Shown piece by piece: positions 18,982-29,546 of a DNA stretch of 64,000 nt; the first letter of the stretch is position 1; the number at the start of each line of letters is the position of its first letter. The notes beneath the pieces were generated by a model. The model worked only from the letters and a program-made list of their open reading frames with translations, did no database searches and was not told where the DNA came from. This DNA is from an uncultured Luminiphilus sp. (lineage in GTDB: Bacteria; Pseudomonadota; Gammaproteobacteria; Pseudomonadales; Halieaceae): the NCBI GenBank assembly GCA_943840615.1, contig CALSVI010000017.1, positions 1 to 64,000 of the forward strand, written 5' to 3'. The position numbers were made by a program, and so were the translations under genes.

Positions 18982-20975
18982 TATTGGCTTCTGGACTCTG
19001 CGGGCAACACAGGTGTGAGTGCCTGTTGCAATATCTCCAAATGTTTTTCAAAGCGACGCCAAGTGCCGACCGAGCTACTGTATATCGGCTGCCTCACCTG
19101 CTCTGAACTGGCTGTGCGCACCGCTCTTTTCGTCTCATGAAAACTGAGGCACGCCTCCTCAAAAGGGAGCCCACAAAAATCCAGTATGCGCCTGACTTGA
19201 TGCTCGAGGTCTTCCACTACCGTTTCATATTGGACTCGCAGCACCTGCCCCGGCAGCACCGTATCCCAATGACTCATCAGTTCGTGATATTCGAGGTAGA
19301 ACTCGCCCAACTCAAAAAGATCGTAGGTAAATGTCTGACCTTTCGCAAAGTGCTGTTTAAAGCAACCAAAACAACTATCCAGCGGGTCTCGGCGCGCATC
19401 AATGATTTTTGCGTTGGGCAAGATCGTTTTTATAAAACCGACGTAGGCAAAGTTATTGGGCATTTTGTCAGTAAAAAACGGCGCTTCAGCTCGATACTGT
19501 CGCGTCTGAGATAAATATTCCTCACCGAGCTCTCGGAGCTCTTCAGGCCTCATAGTCGTGATGGACTGAGGAAATACATCGCCATCTCGCGATCGGCTGA
19601 GTCCTTGCGCTATCAATGATATATCGTGAAGTTCGCTCGTCCCATCCACCTGAGAGTGGCTGGCCAGGATCTGCTCGAGCAAGGTTGAGCCGGAGCGAGG
19701 CAAACCAACGATAAAAATAGGGTCCGCGTCTGGACAGCCTCTGTTAGGAGTCGCTCCTGAAAAAAACTCCTCGCTGAATACGTTTCGCATGCGCTCATGA
19801 CCCACCTGAGTCTGAACCGGATCGTAGGCAATCGTATCTCTGTGCATTTGATTGGCTAATTCATAATGCGCAAAGGATTTATCAAATTCTTTTGCATCTT
19901 CGTAAGCTTTTGCCAAAGCAAATGCAAAGTGCACTCGGCATTCCGTAGGCAGCTTCTCATTTGCAAGCCTAGTTTCCATATTGCTGATCTCGTCCAGCGA
20001 GAAGCGAAATGTTTTTAGGTTCGCGAGGCTATAATACGTTTCGCCATAATTTGGCCTCAGCTCGATGGCACGCTTGTAAGCCTCGACGCCGGCTGTTTGG
20101 TCGCCAACCGTTTTCAACACATGCCCCAGTCCGATATGGCCTCCGGGGAGCAGTGGATCTAATTCTACTGCACGCCGGTAGGATTCGACGGCCTCATGAG
20201 GCTTGGCGGCCATAGCCAGCGCTGCCCCTAAATAATAGTGTGTGAGCGCGTTGTCAGAGTCGATAGTTAACGACTCTCGCAACACGTCCACCGCCTCCTC
20301 GTGCAAGTGCATTTCCTTGAGCACCGTTCCTAGATCGTGCCATGCAACACTGAAACCAGGCGCCATAGCCGTAATCTTTTCAAGCAGCTCTCGGGCATCC
20401 TTAAAGCATCGGGCTTTGATCGCTATACGCGCGAGAAGCAGAGCAGCATTCACATCTTGCGGGTTCTCTCTCACCAACGCTTTCGCTAAGCCCTCCGCCT
20501 CTCTGAATTGACCGCGCACAAAAAGTCTGGACGCTTCGTCCAACTTTGCCTGAAATGGAGAGAGGGCTGCGGCCTCGGCCATCACCTTCTGTGCTTGATC
20601 CGAATTGCCGGCTAACTGATAGGCTCCCGCCAATTTACTCAAAAGAGATGCATCAGCTGGCCGCAGTGAGCGGGCTTTTTCAAGATGCTGAAGTGCTTCC
20701 TCGGCTCTACCTAAATTAAGTAATGCCGTACCGAGATCGGCTTGGCCGTTAGGGTTACCAGGAGCAATTTTCACTGCTCTTTGAAGCAACGAAACCGACT
20801 CTTCGAGGTCGCCTTTCCTCGCCGTTATCGAGCCTAGTAGCGCAATGAAATTAGCGTCGCCGGGATACCGATCTACCATCTCTCGGCAGAGCGTCTCAGC
20901 GTCGTCCCGAGCGCCTTCCTTCAATAATAAAACAACTTTCTCGAACACTTGACTTGGTTGTTGCTCAGACATCAT
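18981..20975 (-). CDS. TPR-repeat sulfotransferase family protein
   Basis: 664 aa; multiple TPRs (LLNLGRAEEALQHLEKARSLRP...), PAPS-binding motif PIFIVGLPRSGSTLLEQILASH. Confidence 0.9.
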   Translation of the reverse strand: MMSEQQPSQVFEKVVLLLKEGARDDAETLCREMVDRYPGDANFIALLGSITARKGDLEESVSLLQRAVKIAPGNPNGQADLGTALLNLGRAEEALQHLEKARSLRPADASLLSKLAGAYQLAGNSDQAQKVMAEAAALSPFQAKLDEASRLFVRGQFREAEGLAKALVRENPQDVNAALLLARIAIKARCFKDARELLEKITAMAPGFSVAWHDLGTVLKEMHLHEEAVDVLRESLTIDSDNALTHYYLGAALAMAAKPHEAVESYRRAVELDPLLPGGHIGLGHVLKTVGDQTAGVEAYKRAIELRPNYGETYYSLANLKTFRFSLDEISNMETRLANEKLPTECRVHFAFALAKAYEDAKEFDKSFAHYELANQMHRDTIAYDPVQTQVGHERMRNVFSEEFFSGATPNRGCPDADPIFIVGLPRSGSTLLEQILASHSQVDGTSELHDISLIAQGLSRSRDGDVFPQSITTMRPEELRELGEEYLSQTRQYRAEAPFFTDKMPNNFAYVGFIKTILPNAKIIDARRDPLDSCFGCFKQHFAKGQTFTYDLFELGEFYLEYHELMSHWDTVLPGQVLRVQYETVVEDLEHQVRRILDFCGLPFEEACLSFHETKRAVRTASSEQVRQPIYSSSVGTWRRFEKHLEILQQALTPVLPAESRSQ

Positions 20976-21131
20976 TTAGCTATCGCATATAGATTTTGAC
21001 CAGGTAGATCAAGAAGTTTGCCAGATTTCCGCCCAGTCCACACGCTAACAGATTGCCATCCCCCTTTTTCGATGCGACAGTGTGTGAGGGACCTCGAAGC
21101 CATTAAACCTGCAGGATACCGGAGACGTATT

Positions 21132-22299
21132 TTGGACCATGCTGAATTAACCGCGGCTTCCTCCAGCAATCCTTTCGATGCAAGGGGCCCATTCTTACTG
21201 AGCCTTTTCATGACACTGGTCGGCTACAGCGTTCTCGTGGCGCTGCCCGCTATTAATAGTGCATGGGTCGATCAGCTGGGCTTCAGCGAGGTACAGGTCA
21301 ACCGCGTTGCCTCGGCTGATTTGTTGGGCCTGTTTATCGGGGCGGTGCTCACTAGCCTGCTCATCCGAACCTGGAACAGACAAACGCTAACCTATTTAGG
21401 GATTAGCTTTAGCGATCGCGGCCAATGGCCTTTGCACTCAGTATGTCGACTATCAGACGACGCTAGTGCTGCGCCTCGTGGCTGGGCTGGGAGCGGGTTT
21501 ATACACCGCCGTCGCGGTGGCAGGGCTCGGCGCGCACTCCAAGCCGCGCGAGGCGTTCAATTGGATGTTGCTGGCATTTGCCATCTCGCAATTTTTAGAG
21601 CTGCAGCTCATTCCGCACCTGAGCATGAACGGTGTCTATCTCTTTTTTATCGCCACCTATGTCGTCACGCTGCCCTTTGTGCGATTGATTCCGAAGACCA
21701 GCGCCCCAATGCCTATACCCGAAGCATCAAGCGAGACGCAGAGACCTCCCCTTCTGGCTTGGGTTGGCATTGGCGCGATCGTGATCGCCTACATCAACAT
21801 TGGCGCCTACTGGTCCAATATCGAACTGGCAGCCGAAGCGGCAGGGCTTGGCGGAGATTGGTCAGCACAAGTCATTGCTTGGAGTGTCTTGCTCTCTTTT
21901 GTGGGTTGCTTCGCCGCGATGTGGATCCTAAAACGCTTCGACCACGATCGACCGCTGCTATTTACTTTCTGCCTCATGGTAATGGCTGTCGGACTATTGG
22001 CGGTAGAAATCACCGCGGCGCTGTTCGTATTCAGCGTTGCAATGTTCAATTTCCTCTGGATTTTCATCGATGTGTACCAGATGGGTGGCGTTTCTGTCGC
22101 TGACCGATCGGGGAGTGCCGCCGCCTTTATTCCCGGTGCTCAGGGACTTGGGCAGACAGTGGGTCCTTTTGCTGCATCGATCATGCTCGAGCTCGGCTGG
22201 GGGTTTGATGGCGTCTTCGTTCTGTGTGCCATCGCCTCGGCGGGTGCCTTGGTGATTTACACCCTCATTTATCTGAAATATCGGCATCAAGCCGGGTGA
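21132..22299 (+). pseudogene. MFS transporter interrupted by frameshift near 21403
   Basis: Frame 3: LLSLFMTLVGYSVLVALPAINSAW...LIRTWNRQTLTYLG; continues in frame 1: LALAIAANGLCTQYVDYQTTLVLRLVAGLGAGLYTAVAV...; single extra A would explain it. Confidence 0.75.
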
Positions 22300-22377
22300 G
22301 CCGATCCGAGGCCCTACCCGCGATGAACCCGATACCGCTCTCAGCGCTACCTGGGCCTTAAGGCTGTCGCGCTGGCA

Positions 22378-23700
22378 TTGCTGGCGATATCTGGCTGTCA
22401 CGACCTGTCAACCTCGATGCCCACTCCTATCGCATCTTCGACGCAGAACGGTGATGCAATCGTGCGCTGTGGCGTGCTAATAAACGGCCTATCAGACGAA
22501 CCTTTGCTGGATCAACAGATCACGGTGAACGCCGGTCGTATCGCGGCCGTAGAAGCTTTTGATCAGTCCTCGAGCGCGCCACAGTCGCCAGCTTTTCATC
22601 AACCTGACTGATTTCACCTGCCTGCCCGGACTGATCAACACCCATGTGCACTTTGACGGCAATCCTGAAGACTCGGTGGATTACAGTATTTATGCCCGAA
22701 GGACAGCGGACGAAACGCTGCAATTAGTGCTCGAAAACGCGAAAACTACGCTGCTCACGGGTTTCACCACGGTGCGCCATGTAGGCGCCTGGTTTCCCGA
22801 TGCCGTCTACCGGGCCCGGTCGCTGATCGAACGAGGCGAGGCGCTCGGCCCCCGAATCCAGACCGCAGGTCCCTATCTGACCATTCCTGGCGGCGGCGGC
22901 GATCTCACCTTTCCAGAAATCCCAACGGCACAAATCCCTCCCGAATCACAGCAGGGTATAGCCAGCACCCCGGAAGAATTTGCGGCGCGGGCGGAAGCAG
23001 CCATTCTGGCTGGCGCAGACTTTCTGAAGATCATTGCCTCAGGCGCGGTTTTTTCTATTGGCACCGAGCCCGGAGCCCCGGAGATGTCACAAGCTGATAT
23101 TGAAGCCGTGGTCGCAGTCGCTCAAGCCTACGGCAAGACAAGTCACGGCGCATGTCCACAGTGACCAATCTGGACAGGACGCGATCCTCGCCGGGGTCGA
23201 CTCGCTGGAGCACGCTTCTCTTTTGGAAGACAGCACTATTGATCTCGCACTGAGCGCGGAGTGGCGTTCTCAATGGATGTCTATAACGGGACCTATACCG
23301 ATACCATTGGTCGTGAACAGGGCTATCCCGAGTATTTCTGCAGCGCAATACCGAGACGACAGAAGCTCAGCGGGTCGTTTTTGAAAAGGCATACAAGAAG
23401 GGTGTGACGCTGCTTTACGGGACCGACGCGGCGGTGCTGCCTCACGATATGGGTGGTTGGCAGTTCGCCATCATGGTCGAACGCGGCATGACACCGATGG
23501 AAGCCATTCAGTCGGCCACCTCTAGTCGCGCGGCGCATATGGGTCTGGCCGATGAAGTGGGAGCCATTGTTCCCGGCAGAAGCGCCGATCTGATTGCGAT
23601 TCAGGGCGATCCGCTTAAAGACAGCAAGGCCCTGCGCCAAGTTGACGTAGTGATGAAAGCCGGCACGGTCGTAAAATCACCCGAGTCTTTCGACCATTAG
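22378..23700 (+). pseudogene. Metal-dependent amidohydrolase lipoprotein (imidazolonepropionase/prolidase-like), multiply frameshifted
   Basis: Fragments in three frames: LAISGC lipobox, CLPGLINTHVHFDG, LAGADFLKIIASGAV, LAGVDSLEHASLLED, LLYGTDAAVLPHDMGGWQ, VPGRSADLIAIQGDPL. Confidence 0.78.
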
Positions 23701-23763
23701 GTTGAACCGCCGGCGTGACTTCGCCATCATCTACACTCTCACTGACCACCTGAATGGCATACC

Positions 23764-24321
23764 ATGGATATTGGCGTACCCATCAAAGATCTCGGCCCTT
23801 ACGATATCGCACCGCTGAAAGCCAAGATTCTTGGACTTCCTCGAAGAGGCCTGGTGGGGAAATCAGTTCCGTCAACTCGAGTACGAGGTTCACCAGCACA
23901 CCCAATCAATCGTGCTGGTGTTCACCGATGGCGAGGGTTGGCCCAATATTGAGGTGTCCAAGGACCAGGGCTGGGATCTCCTTGCGACGAGGCCGTGCCG
24001 CTCATGCACAAAATTTTAGAGGACCACTACCCCCCCGGTGGCACAATCATTCGCGCTATGGCAGCCCGACTCGAGGCAGGTGGCGTTATCAAGCCCCATA
24101 CCGACAAGCATCCCTCCTTTCACCACGGGCACCGCATCCATATTCCCATTTACACCAATCCGAGGGTGCGATTCATGATCGACGGTCGGCCTCAAAAAAT
24201 GCCCATCGGTCACGTATACGAAATCAATAATCAGAAACAACACAGTGTGATGAACAAGGGCAACGAAGGCCGGATTAACTTCATTTTTGACTATATTCCA
24301 CCATCGAAGATCCAGCGCTAA
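23764..24321 (+). pseudogene. Aspartyl/asparaginyl beta-hydroxylase-like 2OG oxygenase, frameshifted
   Basis: MDIGVPIKDLGPYDIAPLKAKIL / LDFLEEAWWGNQFRQLEYEVHQHTQSIVLVFTDG / MHKILEDHYPPGGTIIRAMAARLEAGGVIKPHTDKHPSFHHGHRIHIPIYTNP in alternating frames. Confidence 0.7.
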
Positions 24322-24360
24322 GACATCTCAGCGAAGCCTCTTTACAGCAGGGCGGCTTTT

Positions 24361-25023
24361 CTAGCAAATATGGTGCGGGAAAGCACGACGTAAAAAGTCG
24401 CGTGCTACGGCTCTGGCGCGTCGTTTGGTGAGCTCTCGGGGCGTCACCAAGAGGCCCAAATGCAGGCCATCAATCAGTGCGGAATAGCCCGTCGCCAGTT
24501 CGCGCGCCTCGACTCCCTGGTATTGCCCCTCGTGAATTATTTCAGCGAACAACGCTTCCAACTTTTGTGCGGCGAGTCGGTCCACCGTGGATACGATCTT
24601 TTGGTATACCGGGCGGGCGCCCGCCTCCCCGTAATAGGCAAACCAGACCGACATTTTCTGGCGTTGGGTCACGCCGCGACCGAGCTGAAAATCGAGCAAC
24701 GCGTCCAATCTGTGGCCCAAATCAGGCATCTCAGACCCTTCCATAATCTCGATCTGACCACCGTGATATTCCTCAGCGACAAAGCGGAGCGTCTCTTTCA
24801 GTAGATTGTCTTTGCTCTGAAAATGAAGATTAGCGATGCCCACGCTGAGACCCGCCTCGCTGGTCACCATCTGCATCGTGACCTTTGAGAGCCCGTGTTG
24901 GGCGATGCAGCGAATAGTGGCGTCGATCAACTGCTGACGGCGCTCCGCTCTGGGGCGGATCTGACGCCGCTTGCCGGCGGCCTGAGGCGGCTCCTCCGTC
25001 ACCACGCCTGATGCGTCACTCAT
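24361..25023 (-). CDS. TetR family transcriptional regulator (BetI-like)
   Basis: RRQQLIDATIRCIAQHGLSKVTMQMVTSEAGLSVGIANLHFQSKDNLLKETL. Confidence 0.88.
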   Translation of the reverse strand: MSDASGVVTEEPPQAAGKRRQIRPRAERRQQLIDATIRCIAQHGLSKVTMQMVTSEAGLSVGIANLHFQSKDNLLKETLRFVAEEYHGGQIEIMEGSEMPDLGHRLDALLDFQLGRGVTQRQKMSVWFAYYGEAGARPVYQKIVSTVDRLAAQKLEALFAEIIHEGQYQGVEARELATGYSALIDGLHLGLLVTPRELTKRRARAVARDFLRRAFPHHIC

Positions 25024-25083
25024 GCCTTTGCTCTTCAACAAAACAGGCTTGAGTCTAAAGATTTGCCACTGAAGTCTCAACGA

Positions 25084-25107
25084 CAGAATGAATAATCATT
25101 CATTCTG
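25084..25107. promoter_or_regulatory. Candidate TetR operator
   Basis: Perfect inverted repeat cagaatgaat-aatc-attcattctg in the divergent TetR / FAD-oxidoreductase intergenic region. Confidence 0.65.
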
Positions 25108-25169
25108 GGTGGACGCTCACCCGCGATCATGGCAATATTTCAGTCCGTTTCGACTCACCGGAGAGTGCA

Positions 25170-26786
25170 GTGAACCAATACGACGCCATTGTAATTGGTG
25201 CAGGCCACAACGGCCTGACCAACGGCGCTTATCTCGCCAAGGCAGGGCTCAAAGTCGCTGTGCTGGAGCGCAACCCATACATCGGCGGCGCGACCGTCAG
25301 CCGGGAGCTCCACAAAGGTTGGTGGTATTCGAATTGCTCTTATGTCTCGAGTTTGCTCCGACCTGAAATTACCCGGGATCTCGAGTTGCCGCGCCATGGG
25401 TTACAAGTGGTCTCATTCGGTGGTGGCGCCACTTTTATGCGAAATGGCGACCACTTTGGCAACTACAGCGATCACGATCGTCACTACCGAGAAATGGCGC
25501 GACACTCCAAACGCGATGCCAACGCCTACGACCGCTATGCCGCTGATACCAGCCTGCAGACCAAACTGATTCGGCCCTACCTCATGCGGACGCCGCCAGA
25601 CCCGACTTCGATGAAGCCTCGTGATCTGCGCGATCTGCTTGAGTTTGCGCGCTCCTTTATGGATTTAGGCGAAGAAAAACTGCTCGATACGATCAAGTTC
25701 TGGACGGCGAGCGTCGGCGACTATCTGCACGAATATTTCGAAACCGATGTCATCAAAGCGCACATGGCCGGCAGCGGGATCATTGGTACCGCACTGGGTG
25801 TCTACTCTCCCGGTACCGCCTATGTGCTGCTTCATCACTATATGGGTGATGTCGATGGCAATGTCGGCGCCTGGGGCTTCGCCCGCGGCGGGATGGGCGC
25901 CATTGCCGACGCGCTATCAAAGGCGTTTCAGTCTTATGGTGGCGAGATTATCTGTGACGCGAATGTGGATGAAATCATTGTTAAAAACGGCCAGGCGGCC
26001 GGCGTCGCGCTGAAGGACGGCACCGAGTACCGAGCGCCAGTCGTGGTGTCCAATCTTGATCCAAAGCGTACCTTCCTCGACATCACCAACCCGTCGGATT
26101 TGCCCAAAGACGTGCTGAAAAAGGCGCGTAATTTCAAGATCAGAGGCTCTTCGGGAAAGCTGAATATCGCACTGGATGGCTTGCCCGTATTCAATGGCCT
26201 TGATCCCCGCAACCGGCTGATGGCCGGTGACCTTCACTTCAGCGATTCACTTGAGCGCCAGGAACGAGCCTACGACGACTGGAAAGCGGGAACGTGGTCT
26301 AAAGATCCTTACCTCGACATGATGATCCCTTCGCTGACTGATCCGACCATGGCACCGCCAGGCAAGCACATGATGTCAGTCTTTGTGCAGTATGCACCGC
26401 CAAAAGTCGAAGGCCGAGAGTGGACTGATGAAGATAAAGACGGCTTCGAGAAATCTGTCATTGACCAGATCTCCAACTACAGCCCCAACTTCCGGGATCT
26501 CATTCTTCACTGCGAGACGCGAACACCGCGGGAGATTGAAGCGGAGGTCGGACTGACAGAAGGCAATATCTTTATGGGCGAGCTCACCTTCGACCAATTG
26601 CTCTTCAATCGTCCCTTCCCCGGATATGCCCAATATCGATCACCCATTAAGGGCATGTATATGTGCAGTTCTGGTACGCACCCCGGAGGCGGCGTGATGG
26701 CCGCGCCGGGAGCCAATGCAGCGCGCGAAATTCTGGCCGATTTAAAACGGCCCAACACCGTACCGGGAGGCTATGCTGATGACTGA
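25170..26786 (+). CDS. Phytoene dehydrogenase-like / PYROXD2-like FAD oxidoreductase
   Basis: 538 aa; YDAIVIGAGHNGLTNGAYLAKAGLKVAVLERNPYIGGATVS; C-term MYMCSSGTHPGGGVMAAPGANAAREIL. Confidence 0.9.
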   Translation: MNQYDAIVIGAGHNGLTNGAYLAKAGLKVAVLERNPYIGGATVSRELHKGWWYSNCSYVSSLLRPEITRDLELPRHGLQVVSFGGGATFMRNGDHFGNYSDHDRHYREMARHSKRDANAYDRYAADTSLQTKLIRPYLMRTPPDPTSMKPRDLRDLLEFARSFMDLGEEKLLDTIKFWTASVGDYLHEYFETDVIKAHMAGSGIIGTALGVYSPGTAYVLLHHYMGDVDGNVGAWGFARGGMGAIADALSKAFQSYGGEIICDANVDEIIVKNGQAAGVALKDGTEYRAPVVVSNLDPKRTFLDITNPSDLPKDVLKKARNFKIRGSSGKLNIALDGLPVFNGLDPRNRLMAGDLHFSDSLERQERAYDDWKAGTWSKDPYLDMMIPSLTDPTMAPPGKHMMSVFVQYAPPKVEGREWTDEDKDGFEKSVIDQISNYSPNFRDLILHCETRTPREIEAEVGLTEGNIFMGELTFDQLLFNRPFPGYAQYRSPIKGMYMCSSGTHPGGGVMAAPGANAAREILADLKRPNTVPGGYADD

Positions 26787-28339
26787 TTATGACGCGGTAA
26801 TCATTGGCGCCGGCCACAATGGGTTGGTTTGTGCGAGCTACCTCGCAAAAGCAGGCAAGCAGGTGCTCGTGGTTGACGGCCGACACGAACCCGGTGGCTG
26901 CGCGAGCACGCGCGAATTCACACCGGGATTCAACGTTTCAGACTGCGCGCAATGGCTTTCCCAGTTCGATCAAAGCATCGTCAAAGATCTTGATCTCAAG
27001 GGCGCCGGCCTGCGCCTGGGCAAAGCCAAAGCGACTATCTCTTTGCAGCCCGACAACGACCATTTGATATTGGATGGCGACCACGTCACGGGCGCTGGAA
27101 TTGATGCGGTTGATCAAGCCGCCTATCGCGATTTCCGAAAGATGGTGCGGAGCTTCGCCAAACTGATGACAACGCTGTATCGCAGCCGACCACCCAAGCT
27201 AGTAGAGCAAAACTGGACTGATCGGCTGACCCTGATGAAGCTGGGTTTGCGTCTGAAGCTGCTAGGCCGCGAAAGACTGCGGGATCTTATGCGCATCGTT
27301 ATGATTAATATTTATGACGTGATGAATGAGCATTTCACCCACTCCGCACTCAAGAGCACCCTCGCACTCGAGGCCGTCACCGGTACCAATATGGGACCAC
27401 GCTCACCCAACACGGTCTACAGCTACTTGCACCGAGCAACAGGTGAACACCTCGGACAAACCGGCACCACTCAGGTCATCGGTGGTATGGGTGCCTTAGG
27501 TAAGGCACTGGCCCTTGCGGCAGAAAAGCAAGGCGCCACACTGAAGTTGGGCGCGGCGGTTACCGCTATCGTGAAAACCAACGACCGTGTCACCGGCGTG
27601 ACGCTCGCCTCAGGTGAGAGCCATATCGGCAAAAGTGGTGATTTCCAGTGCTGACCCCACTACCACGTTCCGGGATCTGCTGGGATATCACCAGATGGAA
27701 GCGGGCATGGCGAAACGCGCTGAGCACTATCGATCGCGAAGCGGCACCGCCAAACTCCACCTTGCCCTGAGCGCCCTGCCGACTTTTAACGGTCTGACAG
27801 AAGCGCAATTGGCCGAGCGGCTGGTCATTACGCCCTCTATGGACAATATGGAACGCGCGCTGAACCCCATGAAATATCGGGAACTGAGCAACCTGCATAC
27901 TTTCGATATCAGTATTCCGACCGCAGAAGACCCGGAGCTCGCACCGGCGGGACAGCATATCCTCACCGCGATTGTGCATTACGTGCCCTTCTCACCTGAC
28001 GTTGGCTGGGAAACGGGCCGACCGCAACTGATGAGCCAGTTGCTGAGTGAGCTGGAGTCCTATGCGCCGGGCATTGGTTCACTTGTGACCGCCAGTGAGC
28101 TGGTCGTACCCTCGGACTTCGAGGCGTCTCATGGCATGACTGGCGGTAGCTGGCATCATGGCGAGCTATCGATCGACCAGGCTTTGATGATGAGACCCTT
28201 TCCGGGCTCTACTCAGTACGCCACGGCAGTCGACGGGCTCTATCTTTGCGGAGCCGGCGCTCACCCCGGTGGGGGCTTACAGGGGCTGCCCGGACGCAAC
28301 GCAGCCAAGGAAATTTTGAAGCGAGGAGCGCTGTCATGA
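26779..28339 (+). pseudogene. Second PYROXD2-like FAD oxidoreductase, single frameshift near 27637
   Basis: MTDYDAVIIGAGHNGLVCASYLAKAGKQVLVVDGRHEPGG...GESHIGK; continues VVISSADPTTTFRDLLG... in the next frame; ends GLYLCGAGAHPGGGLQGLPGRNAAKEIL. Confidence 0.82.
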
Positions 28340-29521
28340 GCGACATTAGCCGGGACACTATGCTACTCACCACGCCTTTCCACTCTCGGGTTGAGGCCAT
28401 GTGCGATCTCAACGACTGGGGAAACTGGATGGGGTACACCACCCCTAATGCCTATTTCGACGTGGAGTTGGAGTATTTCGCCGTTCGCAGTACTACCGGG
28501 GTATTTGATCTCTCTCCAATGAACAAGTACCGCGTCACGGGACCTGATGCACAGCGCTATCTGGATCGACTCATTACCCGGGACGTCAGCAAAATCGGTA
28601 TCAACCGCGTGGGTTATGCCATTTGGTGCGACGATAATGGTCAAATCATCGACGATGGCACGATCTTTCGTCTGGGCGAACAAGACTATCGAATCTGCTC
28701 TTATCAGCGCGCAGATGATTGGCTTGCTTGGAATAAATTGGGATTCGACGTCACCATCGACAATGAATCAGAGGCCGTGGCAGGGCTGGCCGTGCAAGGC
28801 CCGACTTCCTGCACGGTGCTCACGTTGCTCGGATGTACTGATCTGAACCAGTTGAAACCCTTCGGGATTGCGCATTACACCTTCGAAGGGCACCCAATGA
28901 TGGTCAGTCGAACCGGATTTACCGGTGATCTGGGATATGAGGTCTGGGTACCTCCAGAGACTGCCGAGGCACTCTGGGACCAGCTTTTTGAACGGGGCCA
29001 TGACTATCTGATTAAACCAATCGGCTCGTATGCTTTGGAACTCGCGCGCATTGAGGCGGGATTTCTCCAAGCCAATGTCGATTTCATGCCGGCAGAAGAA
29101 GTGGTTCGTGTCGGTCGCACACGCAGCCCGTTCGAGCTGGGTTTGAGGTTGGCTAGTGGATTTTTCAAAACCGCTTTTCAATGGCCGGGCAGCGCTGCTG
29201 AAAGAGCAAGCCAACGGGTCGCGATACCGTTTTGCCATGCTCGATGTGGAGGGCAATAAGCCTGCTGAGCACTCCTTTATTCTCAAAGGCGACAAGCAGG
29301 TCGGCACCGTCACCTCTGCCGCGTGGTGCCCAACCGCGAAAGCCAATATCGCTTATGCCCAGATCGAGATGCCCCATGGTGCAGTAGGAGATGAGCTGGT
29401 CGCCGAAATCTATTATCAGCGCGAGCTTCATTGGACGCGCTTGCTCGCGCCCTGCAAGGTGATTGATGCGCCCATCTTCAAGTCACCCAAACGCTGGCAA
29501 ACGCCTGCACCGCCCCATTGA
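28336..29521 (+). pseudogene. GcvT/aminomethyltransferase (folate-dependent demethylase)-like protein, single frameshift near 29145
   Basis: DWGNWMGYTTPNAYFDVELEYFAVRSTTGVFDLSPMNKYRVTGPDAQRYLDRLITRD...; C-terminal part WLVDFSKPLFNGRAALLKEQ in next frame; ATGA overlap with upstream stop. Confidence 0.82.
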
Positions 29522-29546
29522 TGATCCGCTTTTTTCGAGAGACGCC

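Noticed and set aside
21018-22103. 361-aa ORF beginning MPDFRPVHTLTDCHPPFSMRQ
   Set aside because: Only the part up to ~21400 encodes an MFS; the rest is out-of-frame translation of the same gene
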